From: Candidatus Hydrogenedentota bacterium
GTDB taxonomy: Bacteria; Hydrogenedentota; Hydrogenedentia; Hydrogenedentales; CAITNO01
Length of the DNA stretch: 7,667 nucleotides
Assembly (NCBI GenBank): GCA_007124105.1
Contig: SLFT01000178.1
Location: 1 to 7,667 of the forward strand
Direction: 5' to 3'
Numbering within the stretch: position 1 is the first letter of the stretch; each line of letters begins with the position of its first letter. This document shows positions 1 through 5,632 of the stretch, piece after piece. Made by a program: the position numbers and the translations under genes. Under the pieces are notes generated by a model. The model made no database searches. It was not told where the DNA came from and saw only the letters and a program-made list of their open reading frames with translations.

Positions 1-113
1 ACCGGCGTCACGTCAAGTTCGATTACAATGCCCGCGTGCGGAATGGTATCCCACGATTCATAAGTTTTATGGGCCACAACCCTGCGCTGAATATCAAAAG
101 GCGTCTGTTGCAT
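1..113 (-). CDS. E2-type acyltransferase (CAT-like fold), N-terminal 37 residues only, cut by window edge
   Basis: This is the start of a second copy of the acyltransferase encoded at 1620-2522. The 37 complete codons visible give a peptide beginning MQQTPFDIQRRVVAHKT. It matches the first 37 residues of the neighbouring paralogue at 30 positions, without gaps. The start is supported by a GAAGGA ribosome binding site a few bases upstream (AGATGAAGGAAAAAAAT before the ATG). The family is the catalytic domain of 2-oxo acid dehydrogenase E2 subunits, which shares the chloramphenicol acetyltransferase fold. The catalytic part of this copy lies outside the window, so whether it is intact cannot be judged. 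The substrate is unknown. The gene lies downstream of the RHH and 2TM genes on the same strand, 284 bases after the 2TM stop, so it may have its own promoter. Confidence 0.85.
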   Translation of the reverse strand, partial: MQQTPFDIQRRVVAHKTYESWDTIPHAGIVIELDVTP

Positions 114-397
114 ATTTTTTTCCTTCATCTACTAAGACTAGAACGACATCGAAGTCTTGTACGTTTGCGTGGCACTATTGATGAGAAAATGGGGGTGACA
201 CAACGCTTGTAAAAGCGCAATGTCAGAAATGGGGGACGAGAGAATAGAGGCCTTCGCAAAAAAGAGCGCGGCGCCCTGCGCATGGGAAGTCCTCTATTGC
301 CGCAAAGGCCCTGACAGAACAATACGGGGCTGCCTGTCCGTTAGAAATGTCGCATGACAACCAAAATAGCGCGCAAACCCGTTGCTATCGGGGCACA
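114..397. other. Intergenic region between the 2TM gene and the second acyltransferase
   Basis: I see no convincing gene here. A possible 65-codon minus-strand frame (125-322) is arginine-rich, has no clear ribosome binding site and resembles no family I recognise. The region does contain a 13-nt-arm inverted repeat (243-298). Inside that repeat's loop is a short GC stem followed by a T-rich run in the minus direction, which could end transcription of the 2TM gene. A promoter for the downstream acyltransferase would have to lie between about 114 and 240, but I could not pick one with good -35 and -10 boxes. Confidence 0.5.
243..298. repeat. Inverted repeat, 13-nt arms with one mismatch, 30-nt loop
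   Basis: The left arm (243-255, AATAGAGGCCTTC) pairs with the right arm (286-298, GAAGTCCTCTATT) at 12 of 13 positions. The loop holds a second small stem, GCGC at 266-269 with GCGC at 278-281. In the minus direction that stem is followed by TCTTTTTTG (257-265). This could be a weak terminator of the RHH-2TM operon nested in a larger hairpin, or a structured leader of the downstream acyltransferase. The pairing is visible; the role is inferred. Confidence 0.45.
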
Positions 398-742
398 CTA
401 CTTTCCTCGATTTTCCAGTTGTCGCGCGATCTCTTCAGCCTTGATGTTGTCATAAAATTTCAACAACCTTATACCGAGGAACCAATGCAGAATGAGGGCA
501 AAACCCCATCCGAAAAAAGGCCATTGGACCCAAAGGTGTTGCGGCGTCGTCAAGAGATTGATCGCCACAAGAAGTATAATTACAAATACGAACAAAGTCA
601 CATGGAGATACAACGCGAACCGTATCCTGGTGCGACACAAGGCCCGGGTATAAATCTCTTCCTTCTCGTCCAGTTCGATAGTATCGCTGGGACCGTGACC
701 AATGTCCAAAGCTCCTGCCTGTTCATGCTCGTGACTGTCCAT
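398..742 (-). CDS. 2TM domain-containing small membrane protein
   Basis: This 114-residue protein has an acidic, soluble N-terminus (about residues 1-36), then two hydrophobic segments at about 41-64 and 70-92, and a charged C-terminal tail with helical character. The connecting pattern is what I recognise as the 2TM domain: a basic/aromatic entry (R39, R41, F42), H47, a Trp-Pro before GWG (W74, P75, G78-W79-G80), then H86. The length is normal for a free-standing member. The 2TM family has no established biochemical function; it is also found fused to sensor and LytTR-type proteins. Translation starts at an ATG that shares one base with the stop of the preceding RHH/zinc-ribbon gene (TAATG). 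An AAGGAG lies 7 nt upstream, so the two are very probably co-translated. A role in signalling or sequestering the DNA-binding partner at the membrane is inference only. Confidence 0.85.
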   Translation of the reverse strand: MDSHEHEQAGALDIGHGPSDTIELDEKEEIYTRALCRTRIRFALYLHVTLFVFVIILLVAINLLTTPQHLWVQWPFFGWGFALILHWFLGIRLLKFYDNIKAEEIARQLENRGK

Positions 743-1182
743 TATTCATCTCCTTGCGAAAATTCGTGTTGCTCTTCAAGTTGTGATTGGATATTGGCAT
801 AACAATTGTCGCAAACCAGGCGCGCCGGCGGCGGCGGGCCACAAGCCAGTTGGGCGTTCTCGCCACGAGGCAGCGACTTGTCGCAGACCGCGCAACGGCT
901 ATCCTGCAGGGTGACAACATCGGTGAACGCCGTCGTGGCAAGAAGGAACCCGGGCGACCCGTCGTTCAAGTCTGTCGCGGAAAAACGCTCCACCAGGTAA
1001 CAGCGCACAAGGTCCGACACAGACATTTCGCGGGCCGCGGCCTCTGCCTTTATCTGGTCCAATATATCGCTTTCCACTCGCAGATGCAGTACGGCATCCT
1101 TTTTGATCTTCCGGTCAAACCATCGTTTCTTCTCAACTTCCTGCTGGAGTTGTCGCGCCGCCTTCAGGTTGTCCTGCTTCAT
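742..1182 (-). CDS. Ribbon-helix-helix DNA-binding protein with C-terminal zinc ribbon
   Basis: This protein has 146 residues. Residues 1-28 are charged and helix-like. Residues 30-66 fit a ribbon-helix-helix fold: strand AVLHLRVE (30-37), helix A about 38-51, a short turn, then helix B starting at SVSDLVRCYL (54-63). In RHH proteins the strand pairs in a dimer and reads the major groove. After a linker come C97-x2-C100 and C124-x2-C127, with an extra C114, which looks like a zinc ribbon. I chose the ATG at 1182 because AAGGAG lies 8 nt upstream. An in-frame GTG at 1263 would add 27 residues, has no such site, and is less likely. The gene sits behind a strong promoter overlapped by a palindrome, which suggests autorepression. 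It is coupled to the 2TM gene by a TAATG junction. I do not recognise a named family for the RHH-zinc ribbon combination. DNA binding is likely; the target and signal are unknown. Confidence 0.75.
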   Translation of the reverse strand: MKQDNLKAARQLQQEVEKKRWFDRKIKKDAVLHLRVESDILDQIKAEAAAREMSVSDLVRCYLVERFSATDLNDGSPGFLLATTAFTDVVTLQDSRCAVCDKSLPRGENAQLACGPPPPARLVCDNCYANIQSQLEEQHEFSQGDE

Positions 1183-1358
1183 TGGATTCACTCCTTGTTG
1201 GCTGCGGGAGACGCCCTGACAGCGCCTTCCCTGCATCATGGCCTGGATAACGTCCCGAAACACAACATGCCCTGCGTCTTCTCATGCCTTTGCTTCAATC
1301 CCTCAGGCCACTTGGCGCCTGTGGGGGGCATTCATTTCGAGGCCTTTGCGTCCAAGCA

Positions 1359-1388
1359 TGTATACCATTGTAACACATTGGGTATACA
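1359..1388. promoter_or_regulatory. 30-bp interrupted palindrome, putative operator of the RHH gene
   Basis: TGTATACC (1359-1366) and GGTATACA (1381-1388) are perfect reverse complements separated by 14 bases. Each arm contains the self-complementary hexamer GTATAC, and the hexamer centres are 22 bp apart, close to two helical turns. One arm abuts the downstream side of the -10 box and the other lies in the promoter spacer, so a bound protein would block RNA polymerase. RHH repressors commonly bind paired short palindromic sites over their own promoter, which makes the downstream RHH protein the first candidate. That assignment is inferred. Confidence 0.6.
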
Positions 1389-1395
1389 AAGTCAA
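1367..1395 (-). promoter_or_regulatory. Sigma70-type promoter of the RHH/2TM operon
   Basis: On the minus strand a -35 box TTGACT (1395-1390) is separated by exactly 17 bases from a -10 box TACAAT (1372-1367), each matching the consensus at five of six positions. Transcription should begin near 1359-1361. This is the best promoter I can see in the window, and it is overlapped by the palindrome at 1359-1388. Confidence 0.65.
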
Positions 1396-1619
1396 GCGTT
1401 TCGAGTAGATTTTTACATGAGGCAACAGGGCATGTTGTAGCGCCCCGGAATATAAATCAAGGGGTGGGAATGTATGTCCGCTGTGTGGGTGGGCGCCAAT
1501 GTAGATGCGGCATCCGTCCATCCCGCCAATACGGTCAAGACCGTCCATCGGGAGCGGCGCCATCTGTTTAGTCCAATGCCATCAGACCGTGTCCGACGAT
1601 CCAACAATAGAGCAAGTCC

Positions 1620-2522
1620 TCAGAGCAGTTCTTCGGGATGCTCGCAGAGATGCAACAATGTCTTAAGAAAACCTGCGCCATGAACAAAATCCAGCGCCCG
1701 ATGGTCTCCATAACAGGTGAACGGCATCATATCGCGTACTACAAATTCATGCTCGCCATTTTCCTTAGTTCTTACCACCGCCTGCTTTTGAACGCCCGCA
1801 AGCCCGAACGCCGCCACTGCCGGCGGAATAATTTCCATTAGTGCAACATGGCAACGCAAGCCCGGCATCAAACTGCCAATGTTGGTAACCAGAAAACTGG
1901 ACTCGAGCAGGTCGTCGGCGACCAGGCGGTTTGTCTCTGGTATCTTGTAATACTGTTCACGTTCATGCCGCGACGGTAGAGCAACGCGCTGCGTACTCGC
2001 GAAATTGGCCCACAAACGGCGCAACACCGTAAACAGGTGTCCTTTGCGCAGCCGTTGCCAGGTATCTTTCAGGGCGGCCTCGTACAACAATAAATCAATA
2101 TTGGTGTTGTTGGCGCGTCTGGCAAGGGCTTCCATGGCCTCGCACACTTCACGCAGGGATTTGCCGCCCACATCGCGCAGCACCGGCGTAATCATGCGCT
2201 GCGCCGGCGTCATCATCGGCATGGCAATATCTATCTGGTCGCGATAATGGATATTCCCGACGTTGTTGCGGCGGTTGTACTCTATATATGCGTTCATGTC
2301 GGGCGCGTTTTTTATGGATTCAGCGATAAGTTTAAGCATGACAGAATTAATGGTAAGACGCACATCGCTGTATTCAGACGTAATCCGCAGTTTTTCGACA
2401 AGCGCCCTCACGGCGGTGACGTCCAGATCAATCACGATACCGACATGGGGAATGGTGTCCCACGATTCAGAAGTCTTGTGCGCAACTACTCTTCGTTGAA
2501 TGTCAAAAGGCTTTGATTTCAT
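1620..2522 (-). CDS. Stand-alone E2-type acyltransferase (2-oxo acid dehydrogenase acyltransferase fold), no lipoyl domain
   Basis: This 300-residue protein covers the E2/CAT catalytic domain. Family segments in order are IDIAMPMMTPAQRMITPVLRDV (residues 97-118, matching the E2 strand before the 'VVPVIRD' region), SFLVTNIGSLMPG (209-221, matching E2 'TISNLG'), IIPPAVAAFGLAGV (231-244, matching 'INPPQAAILGVG'), and DHRALDF (273-279). The last is the active-site region, with the His and Asp of HxxxDG kept (H274, D278) but F279 in place of Gly. There is no N-terminal lipoyl or subunit-binding domain and no E1 or E3 gene nearby, so it is unlikely to serve a classical dehydrogenase complex. More likely it is a CoA- or carrier-dependent acyltransferase of unknown substrate. 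The region between about 140 and 205 is longer than in a typical catalytic core. The ATG is preceded by a modest AGAAAGAGA site. A close paralogue begins at 113. Confidence 0.82.
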   Translation of the reverse strand: MKSKPFDIQRRVVAHKTSESWDTIPHVGIVIDLDVTAVRALVEKLRITSEYSDVRLTINSVMLKLIAESIKNAPDMNAYIEYNRRNNVGNIHYRDQIDIAMPMMTPAQRMITPVLRDVGGKSLREVCEAMEALARRANNTNIDLLLYEAALKDTWQRLRKGHLFTVLRRLWANFASTQRVALPSRHEREQYYKIPETNRLVADDLLESSFLVTNIGSLMPGLRCHVALMEIIPPAVAAFGLAGVQKQAVVRTKENGEHEFVVRDMMPFTCYGDHRALDFVHGAGFLKTLLHLCEHPEELL

Positions 2523-2648
2523 AAGTCTCTTTCTTGGGTTGTGCGGGGTACGCCCGCAATCCAGAACAGCATATTCGGAAACAATCGGAAATCGAACGGT
2601 TCAGCGCTGCATTTCATTTCGTCCATAAAGAAACCTGGTGATACACGC

Positions 2649-2670
2649 TGAACAACGATACGATTGTTCA
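2649..2670. promoter_or_regulatory. Interrupted palindrome, putative operator
   Basis: TGAACAA (2649-2655) and TTGTTCA (2664-2670) are perfect 7-bp inverted arms around an 8-nt spacer, a size typical of a dimeric regulator site. It lies about 127 bp upstream of the acyltransferase start. No promoter could be fixed next to it and no cognate regulator is identifiable. Confidence 0.3.
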
Positions 2671-2860
2671 TGAAAGGTGTTTTAGTTGCTTGCGGTTTTG
2701 CGGCGACAGCCGCGCGCATGCAGAAATAGGCTGAAGGAAGCACACCATACAGGTATGACGTTGTTCACCTGCATATAGTGTGTGTAAGAAGCCTTGCGCG
2801 GTACATACCATTGCACCGCGCACGGCGTGGAAGGCAAGATAGTTTCAGGGCAGTTATGTT

Positions 2861-2876
2861 TCAGCGGCGCCGCTGA
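2861..2876. repeat. 16-bp perfect palindrome after the DUF6807 gene
   Basis: TCAGCGGC and GCCGCTGA are contiguous perfect complements, starting 11 bases past the DUF6807 stop codon. As RNA it would form a 6-bp GC-rich stem with a 4-nt loop. There is no T-run on either side, so it is at most a weak or factor-dependent 3' end signal. Confidence 0.35.
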
Positions 2877-2887
2877 CGCCGTACTGT

Positions 2888-3835
2888 CTACCTGGCCGCC
2901 GCCTCGTATGCTGCGAACGCTTCGGCCACATTGGCGTCCGACGCGTCGCCGCGATGCACATATAGCCTGTACCGCAATGTTACGGCATCCCCGGGCCGCA
3001 TTTCGTAAGGCTGAATATGCGGCCAGGACTGTCCAAGGAAGCCATAGTGCCGGAGAATCCAGCCGTGGTGGGGATAATCGGGATTGTCCGGATGCTGGAA
3101 GATGGCGACGCCGGATACGACATCGCCGTCCGGCTCGGTGGCGTAGGAGACATCAACCCAGGGCGAATGCAGCGGTTCGTCGGCCACATCCTCGTCGGCT
3201 TCGCGCGGTCCCGCTGCCGAGGTGAACGAGAGCGGCTTGCGCGTGGCGTCCGGGCGCAGACAAAACCCGCCGTAGCCCTTGTCGTCCGTACCGCTGCCGC
3301 GCAACACAAACAATTCATCGGCAACATTGGTAAAGGTAAGATCAAAATCAACGGCACGCGCATCGTCCGCCTCGGGATGCACCACAAAGCGCACCTCCTC
3401 GCGGATGATGGGCGTGTCCGGGTCGTCGTCAAATACCCAATTGTTCACTACAGCAATCGCGACACGGTCATCCTCGACAGTCTTCTCAACCCATTCGTCA
3501 TGGACATGACGCGCATCGGTGAGCGCCCACACATTGATCTCACGGTCGCCAATGGTGCTGTCCGGCCAGGTCCAGAATACGCCGCGGTGGTGTAAATGGT
3601 CCAGGGGAAAATCCTGCGTTAATACTTCGCCGTCAAGCCCATACAACGGATGGATATAGCAGGCGCGGCTGAAACGTTCGGGAACCAATCTCGGGAGTTC
3701 TCCCGGTTGGTATCGGTACGTCAACACGGGCGCTTCATTATCAAGGATCGTAAGCGCGGCGCCGTCGTCTTCAATGGTAAACACGCCCTGAACCAGCGAC
3801 GCCATCATTATGCCTGCAAGACCAAGATACATCAT
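2888..3835 (-). CDS. DUF6807 ('PmoA-like') family protein, probably exported
   Basis: This 315-residue protein belongs to the family often labelled 'methane oxygenase PmoA', a misleading name because it is unrelated to particulate methane monooxygenase. Hallmarks visible are DHLHHRGVFW (residues 79-88, His-rich), KGYGGFCLRP (186-195), HHGWILRHYGFLGQSWP (256-272) and LRYRLYVHRG (287-296) near the C-terminus. The body is rich in predicted strands. I chose the first of two adjacent ATGs because AAGGGA lies 6 nt upstream; an upstream in-frame start at 3886 lacks one. Residues 1-17 are hydrophobic (MMYLGLAGIMMASLVQG) and look like a short signal peptide, though without the usual basic residues. 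Family members often sit near sugar dehydrogenases and glycan-degradation genes in Planctomycetota and Verrucomicrobiota, but no such gene is present here. Its catalytic activity is not established. Confidence 0.82.
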   Translation of the reverse strand: MMYLGLAGIMMASLVQGVFTIEDDGAALTILDNEAPVLTYRYQPGELPRLVPERFSRACYIHPLYGLDGEVLTQDFPLDHLHHRGVFWTWPDSTIGDREINVWALTDARHVHDEWVEKTVEDDRVAIAVVNNWVFDDDPDTPIIREEVRFVVHPEADDARAVDFDLTFTNVADELFVLRGSGTDDKGYGGFCLRPDATRKPLSFTSAAGPREADEDVADEPLHSPWVDVSYATEPDGDVVSGVAIFQHPDNPDYPHHGWILRHYGFLGQSWPHIQPYEMRPGDAVTLRYRLYVHRGDASDANVAEAFAAYEAAAR

Positions 3836-3886
3836 ACCATATCCCTTCCGTGTGCTGCTGCCGTGACACAATAGTAACAACAGCAA

Positions 3887-3924
3887 GTTATACTGACATA
3901 AGACGCTATGCGGTAACCAGTCAA
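3887..3924 (-). promoter_or_regulatory. Possible promoter of the DUF6807 gene
   Basis: On the minus strand a good -10 box TATAAC (3892-3887) has only a weak -35 (TTACCG at 3916-3911, 18-bp spacing). A stronger TTGACT lies just upstream (3924-3919) but is badly spaced for TATAAC; its best -10 partner at 18 bp, TATGTC, is poor. The position, 52 to 89 bp before the gene, is suitable. The exact promoter is uncertain. Confidence 0.35.
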
Positions 3925-3962
3925 CACCGGCTATCCGCCTCTGTTTCTACGTCCAGTCAACA
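3917..3962. repeat. 10-bp direct repeat upstream of the DUF6807 gene
   Basis: CCAGTCAACA occurs at 3917-3926 and again at 3953-3962, 36 bp apart. On the minus strand each copy reads TGTTGACTGG and includes a -35-like TTGACT. This could mean two alternative promoters or a repeated regulator site. The downstream copy is the one nearest a usable -10. Confidence 0.35.
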
Positions 3963-3979
3963 AGTTTCAGGTTCTACTT

Positions 3980-4034
3980 CGCACATATTGCCAGGCCTCT
4001 CGGCAAGCCTTTGAAAAGCCTGGTAATATATGCG
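3980..4034. repeat. Large inverted repeat after the HAD gene, possible transcript end
   Basis: Arms of 17 nt at 3980-3996 and 4018-4034 are complementary at 15 positions, with a 21-nt loop. In the minus-strand RNA one of the two imperfect positions is a U-G wobble and the other an A-C mismatch. It begins 2 bases past the HAD stop codon. No T-run follows on either strand, so it is not a standard intrinsic terminator. RNA 3'-end protection or factor-assisted termination would fit. Confidence 0.5.
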
Positions 4035-4036
4035 AG

Positions 4037-4984
4037 TTAAACATCATGATCGGGACCGCGCCCCACATTGTCTTCCAGAGCGCGCAGCCGTTCGCCCATC
4101 ATCCTGTCGGCGATGCGGGCCACCTGGCGCTCAAGCCACATGGCTGTTTGCCCGCCTTCGCGGTAGTCAGCGGGCCCGTAAGCGTTCACGCGCCCTGCGT
4201 CCAACAACGCGTCCACCTGCGCAAAATGGCGCGGCGAGCCCGTTTCGTACACCGCGTAGGCCAGTCCGCCGTGGCGGCGTATAACCGAGAAACTCGGGAT
4301 GTCGCTGGGACCATCCGCCACGTATATCATATTGCGTACAGGTACGCGACGGTCCTCCTCGGGCAACATATCATTAACGGAAATGTCGGGGCGCTTGTTG
4401 ACCCCCTTGTTAATTTCGAAGATGGCGCGCGTCTTGGTGGTATTGTCCAGCAATCCGGCAATCTGCGTGATTTCGCCCGGTTCGGGGCAGTCATCGAGGC
4501 GCAGTTTGGGCGGCGCGGGCGCTTCAATAAACTCGCTTGCCCACACCCCGCTCAGATGGGGCGCGATGGCCGAGCCGCGTATCATCTCGGCGAGCCCTGT
4601 GCTGACGACATAATGTTCCAGCCGCAAGTCGCCGTCCTGATAATTTGGCGCGTCAAGAATAGCCTTCAACCGCGAGAAGATACCAGGGATGCCGTCGTAA
4701 AATTGAATCTGAGCGCCCAACTCGCGCAGGACCGCGTTCGACAGTCCCGGCATTACACCACATCGCCCGTAGGTAAGCAAATGCCCCAGATAGCAGGTGT
4801 CGCGCTGTACTGTAATACCCGCGCGCGCATAATACGCCGGCAAAGCATTAACTTCACGCCAGAACGCCGCTTCATCCACGCCGTAACGTTCGAAAAGTGG
4901 CGTTTGCATGTAATGGGGCGACAGGGTCTTGTCAAAATCCCAGATAACAGCGATGACGTTTTGTAGAAACAGGCTTTTGCTCAT
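4037..4984 (-). CDS. HAD superfamily hydrolase (phosphatase-like)
   Basis: This 315-residue protein carries all the main HAD motifs. Motif I is WDFDKTLS (15-22), with D16 as nucleophile and D18 as acid/base. Motif II is VVSTG (126-130), with S128 or T129. A motif III lysine lies in the stretch TKTRAIFEINKG (183-194), K184 or K193. Motif IV is VADGPSDIPSF (222-232), with D224 and D228 for Mg2+. The long stretch between motifs I and II (about 22-125) would form a helical C1-type cap, as in phosphoserine-phosphatase-like members. The reaction expected is Mg2+-dependent phosphate ester hydrolysis in the cytoplasm; the substrate is unknown. The tail after residue 280 is charged and helical. An AAGGA lies 11 nt before the ATG, slightly far. 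A likely promoter (5011-5040) lies in the 63-nt gap after the YkgJ gene, so the gene may be transcribed on its own. Confidence 0.85.
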   Translation of the reverse strand: MSKSLFLQNVIAVIWDFDKTLSPHYMQTPLFERYGVDEAAFWREVNALPAYYARAGITVQRDTCYLGHLLTYGRCGVMPGLSNAVLRELGAQIQFYDGIPGIFSRLKAILDAPNYQDGDLRLEHYVVSTGLAEMIRGSAIAPHLSGVWASEFIEAPAPPKLRLDDCPEPGEITQIAGLLDNTTKTRAIFEINKGVNKRPDISVNDMLPEEDRRVPVRNMIYVADGPSDIPSFSVIRRHGGLAYAVYETGSPRHFAQVDALLDAGRVNAYGPADYREGGQTAMWLERQVARIADRMMGERLRALEDNVGRGPDHDV

Positions 4985-5010
4985 GGTCTTGTGCGTCCTT
5001 GGTATGTCAA

Positions 5011-5040
5011 AGTATACCCTATCTGACGGAAAGGTGTACA
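5011..5040 (-). promoter_or_regulatory. Likely promoter of the HAD gene
   Basis: On the minus strand TGTACA (5040-5035) and TATACT (5016-5011) are 18 bp apart. The -10 matches the consensus at five of six positions and the -35 at four. Transcription would start near 5004, giving a leader of about 20 nt that still contains the AAGGA site (5000-4996). The -10 box overlaps a GTATAC, the same hexamer found in the palindrome at 1359-1388, but a single hexamer match is weak. Confidence 0.45.
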
Positions 5041-5047
5041 GGCGGGG

Positions 5048-5632
5048 CTACCGTTTTTTCTTATCAGGGGAACACGAAGGACGCACCACCTCCAGGAAGA
5101 GGTCCAGAAACGCTTCAGGCGTACGGTTTGCTTTTTTATTCTTGTTGAAAGCGCGCACCAGTGTGTTGTAATCCTCCTGATGCGTTTTGTCCTGCAGATA
5201 CAGATCGTACAACGGGCCTGTGTCATAGCGTCCATCGCGATGGCGCGGACATCCCACATCGGTATGCAGCGAGAACCCCGCAAACTCGTCATCCCGCGTT
5301 TCGCGCAGTTTGAAGGGGTACAGGCGACACAACAAAGGGCGGTGCTCGTAAATGGTACAAAATTTTGTCTGCTTGTCCAGGAAAAAGCAGCCGACCTGTT
5401 CGTCGCGCTGTAGCGCCATAATAAACCGTTCATCGCCCACAAGCAGCCAGGTGGGATCGTTCTTTGTCACTCCCGTAATTTCGTCCGGGCACAAGAATTC
5501 GAGAAAACGGGCGGGATCAGCGCCGGTATTCACGGCGATGCGCAACACATCCCAGGGCGTGGGCAGGCATACGACCTCGGTACAACAATGGCCGCAGTGA
5601 TGACAACTGAAGTTTACGTGATAACGTCCCAT
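5048..5632 (-). CDS. YkgJ family cysteine-cluster protein (CxxCxxCC)
   Basis: This 194-residue protein begins with FSCHHCGHCC, giving the family signature C10-x2-C13-x2-C16-C17. It continues with GCFFL (C82), FCTIYEHRPLLCRLYPF (C92 and C102) and VGCPR (C128), the second cysteine group typical of this family. These cysteines are thought to bind zinc or an iron-sulphur cluster; no reaction has been established for most members. The protein is soluble, with a lysine-rich C-terminus and no signal peptide. Two adjacent ATGs (5635 and 5632) follow a GAAGGA site; I took the second because its spacing (6 nt) is better than the first (3 nt). A longer frame from 5692 would add residues without family similarity. 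The gene follows the terminator of the ribosomal block, so it must have its own promoter between about 5640 and 5900, which I could not fix. The HAD gene follows 63 nt downstream. Confidence 0.85.
   Translation of the reverse strand: MGRYHVNFSCHHCGHCCTEVVCLPTPWDVLRIAVNTGADPARFLEFLCPDEITGVTKNDPTWLLVGDERFIMALQRDEQVGCFFLDKQTKFCTIYEHRPLLCRLYPFKLRETRDDEFAGFSLHTDVGCPRHRDGRYDTGPLYDLYLQDKTHQEDYNTLVRAFNKNKKANRTPEAFLDLFLEVVRPSCSPDKKKR

Larger units (their letters stand above)
1183..1619. other. Intergenic region upstream of the RHH/2TM operon
   Basis: This 437-base stretch lies between the acyltransferase stop and the RHH start. It holds the operon promoter and palindrome (1359-1395), leaving a leader of about 175 nt before the RHH start. 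It also has a perfect ACGGTC-AA-GACCGT inverted repeat (1531-1544) and two copies of CCGTCCATC (1514-1522 and 1541-1549). I found no clear terminator for the acyltransferase. Frames open on either strand here have no ribosome binding site or recognisable protein pattern, so I call no gene. Confidence 0.55.
2523..2887. other. Intergenic region between the DUF6807 gene and the acyltransferase
   Basis: This 365-base stretch holds a 22-bp interrupted palindrome (2649-2670), a second small inverted repeat CATAC-AG-GTATG (2746-2757) and a 16-bp perfect palindrome just past the DUF6807 stop (2861-2876). A minus-strand frame (2519-2743, GTG start, 74 codons) ends in an ATGA overlap with the acyltransferase start. 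It has no ribosome binding site or recognisable domain, so I leave it uncalled. No clear -35/-10 pair was found for the acyltransferase. Confidence 0.5.

Noticed and set aside
1303..1563. 86-codon minus-strand frame upstream of the RHH gene
   Set aside because: It runs through the strong promoter and palindrome and has no ribosome binding site; only its last 18 codons could lie on the transcript.
2519..2743. 74-codon minus-strand frame ending in an ATGA overlap with the acyltransferase start
   Set aside because: GTG start without ribosome binding site, no recognisable domain, and the overlap is easily chance; it also spans the palindrome at 2649-2670.
4046..4966. 306-codon plus-strand frame
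   Set aside because: Antisense to the HAD gene, which carries every HAD motif; the plus-strand translation shows no domain.
5012..5017. GTATAC near the HAD promoter as a second target of the RHH protein
   Set aside because: A single 6-bp match is expected by chance in a window this size, and the paired arrangement with 22-bp spacing is missing.
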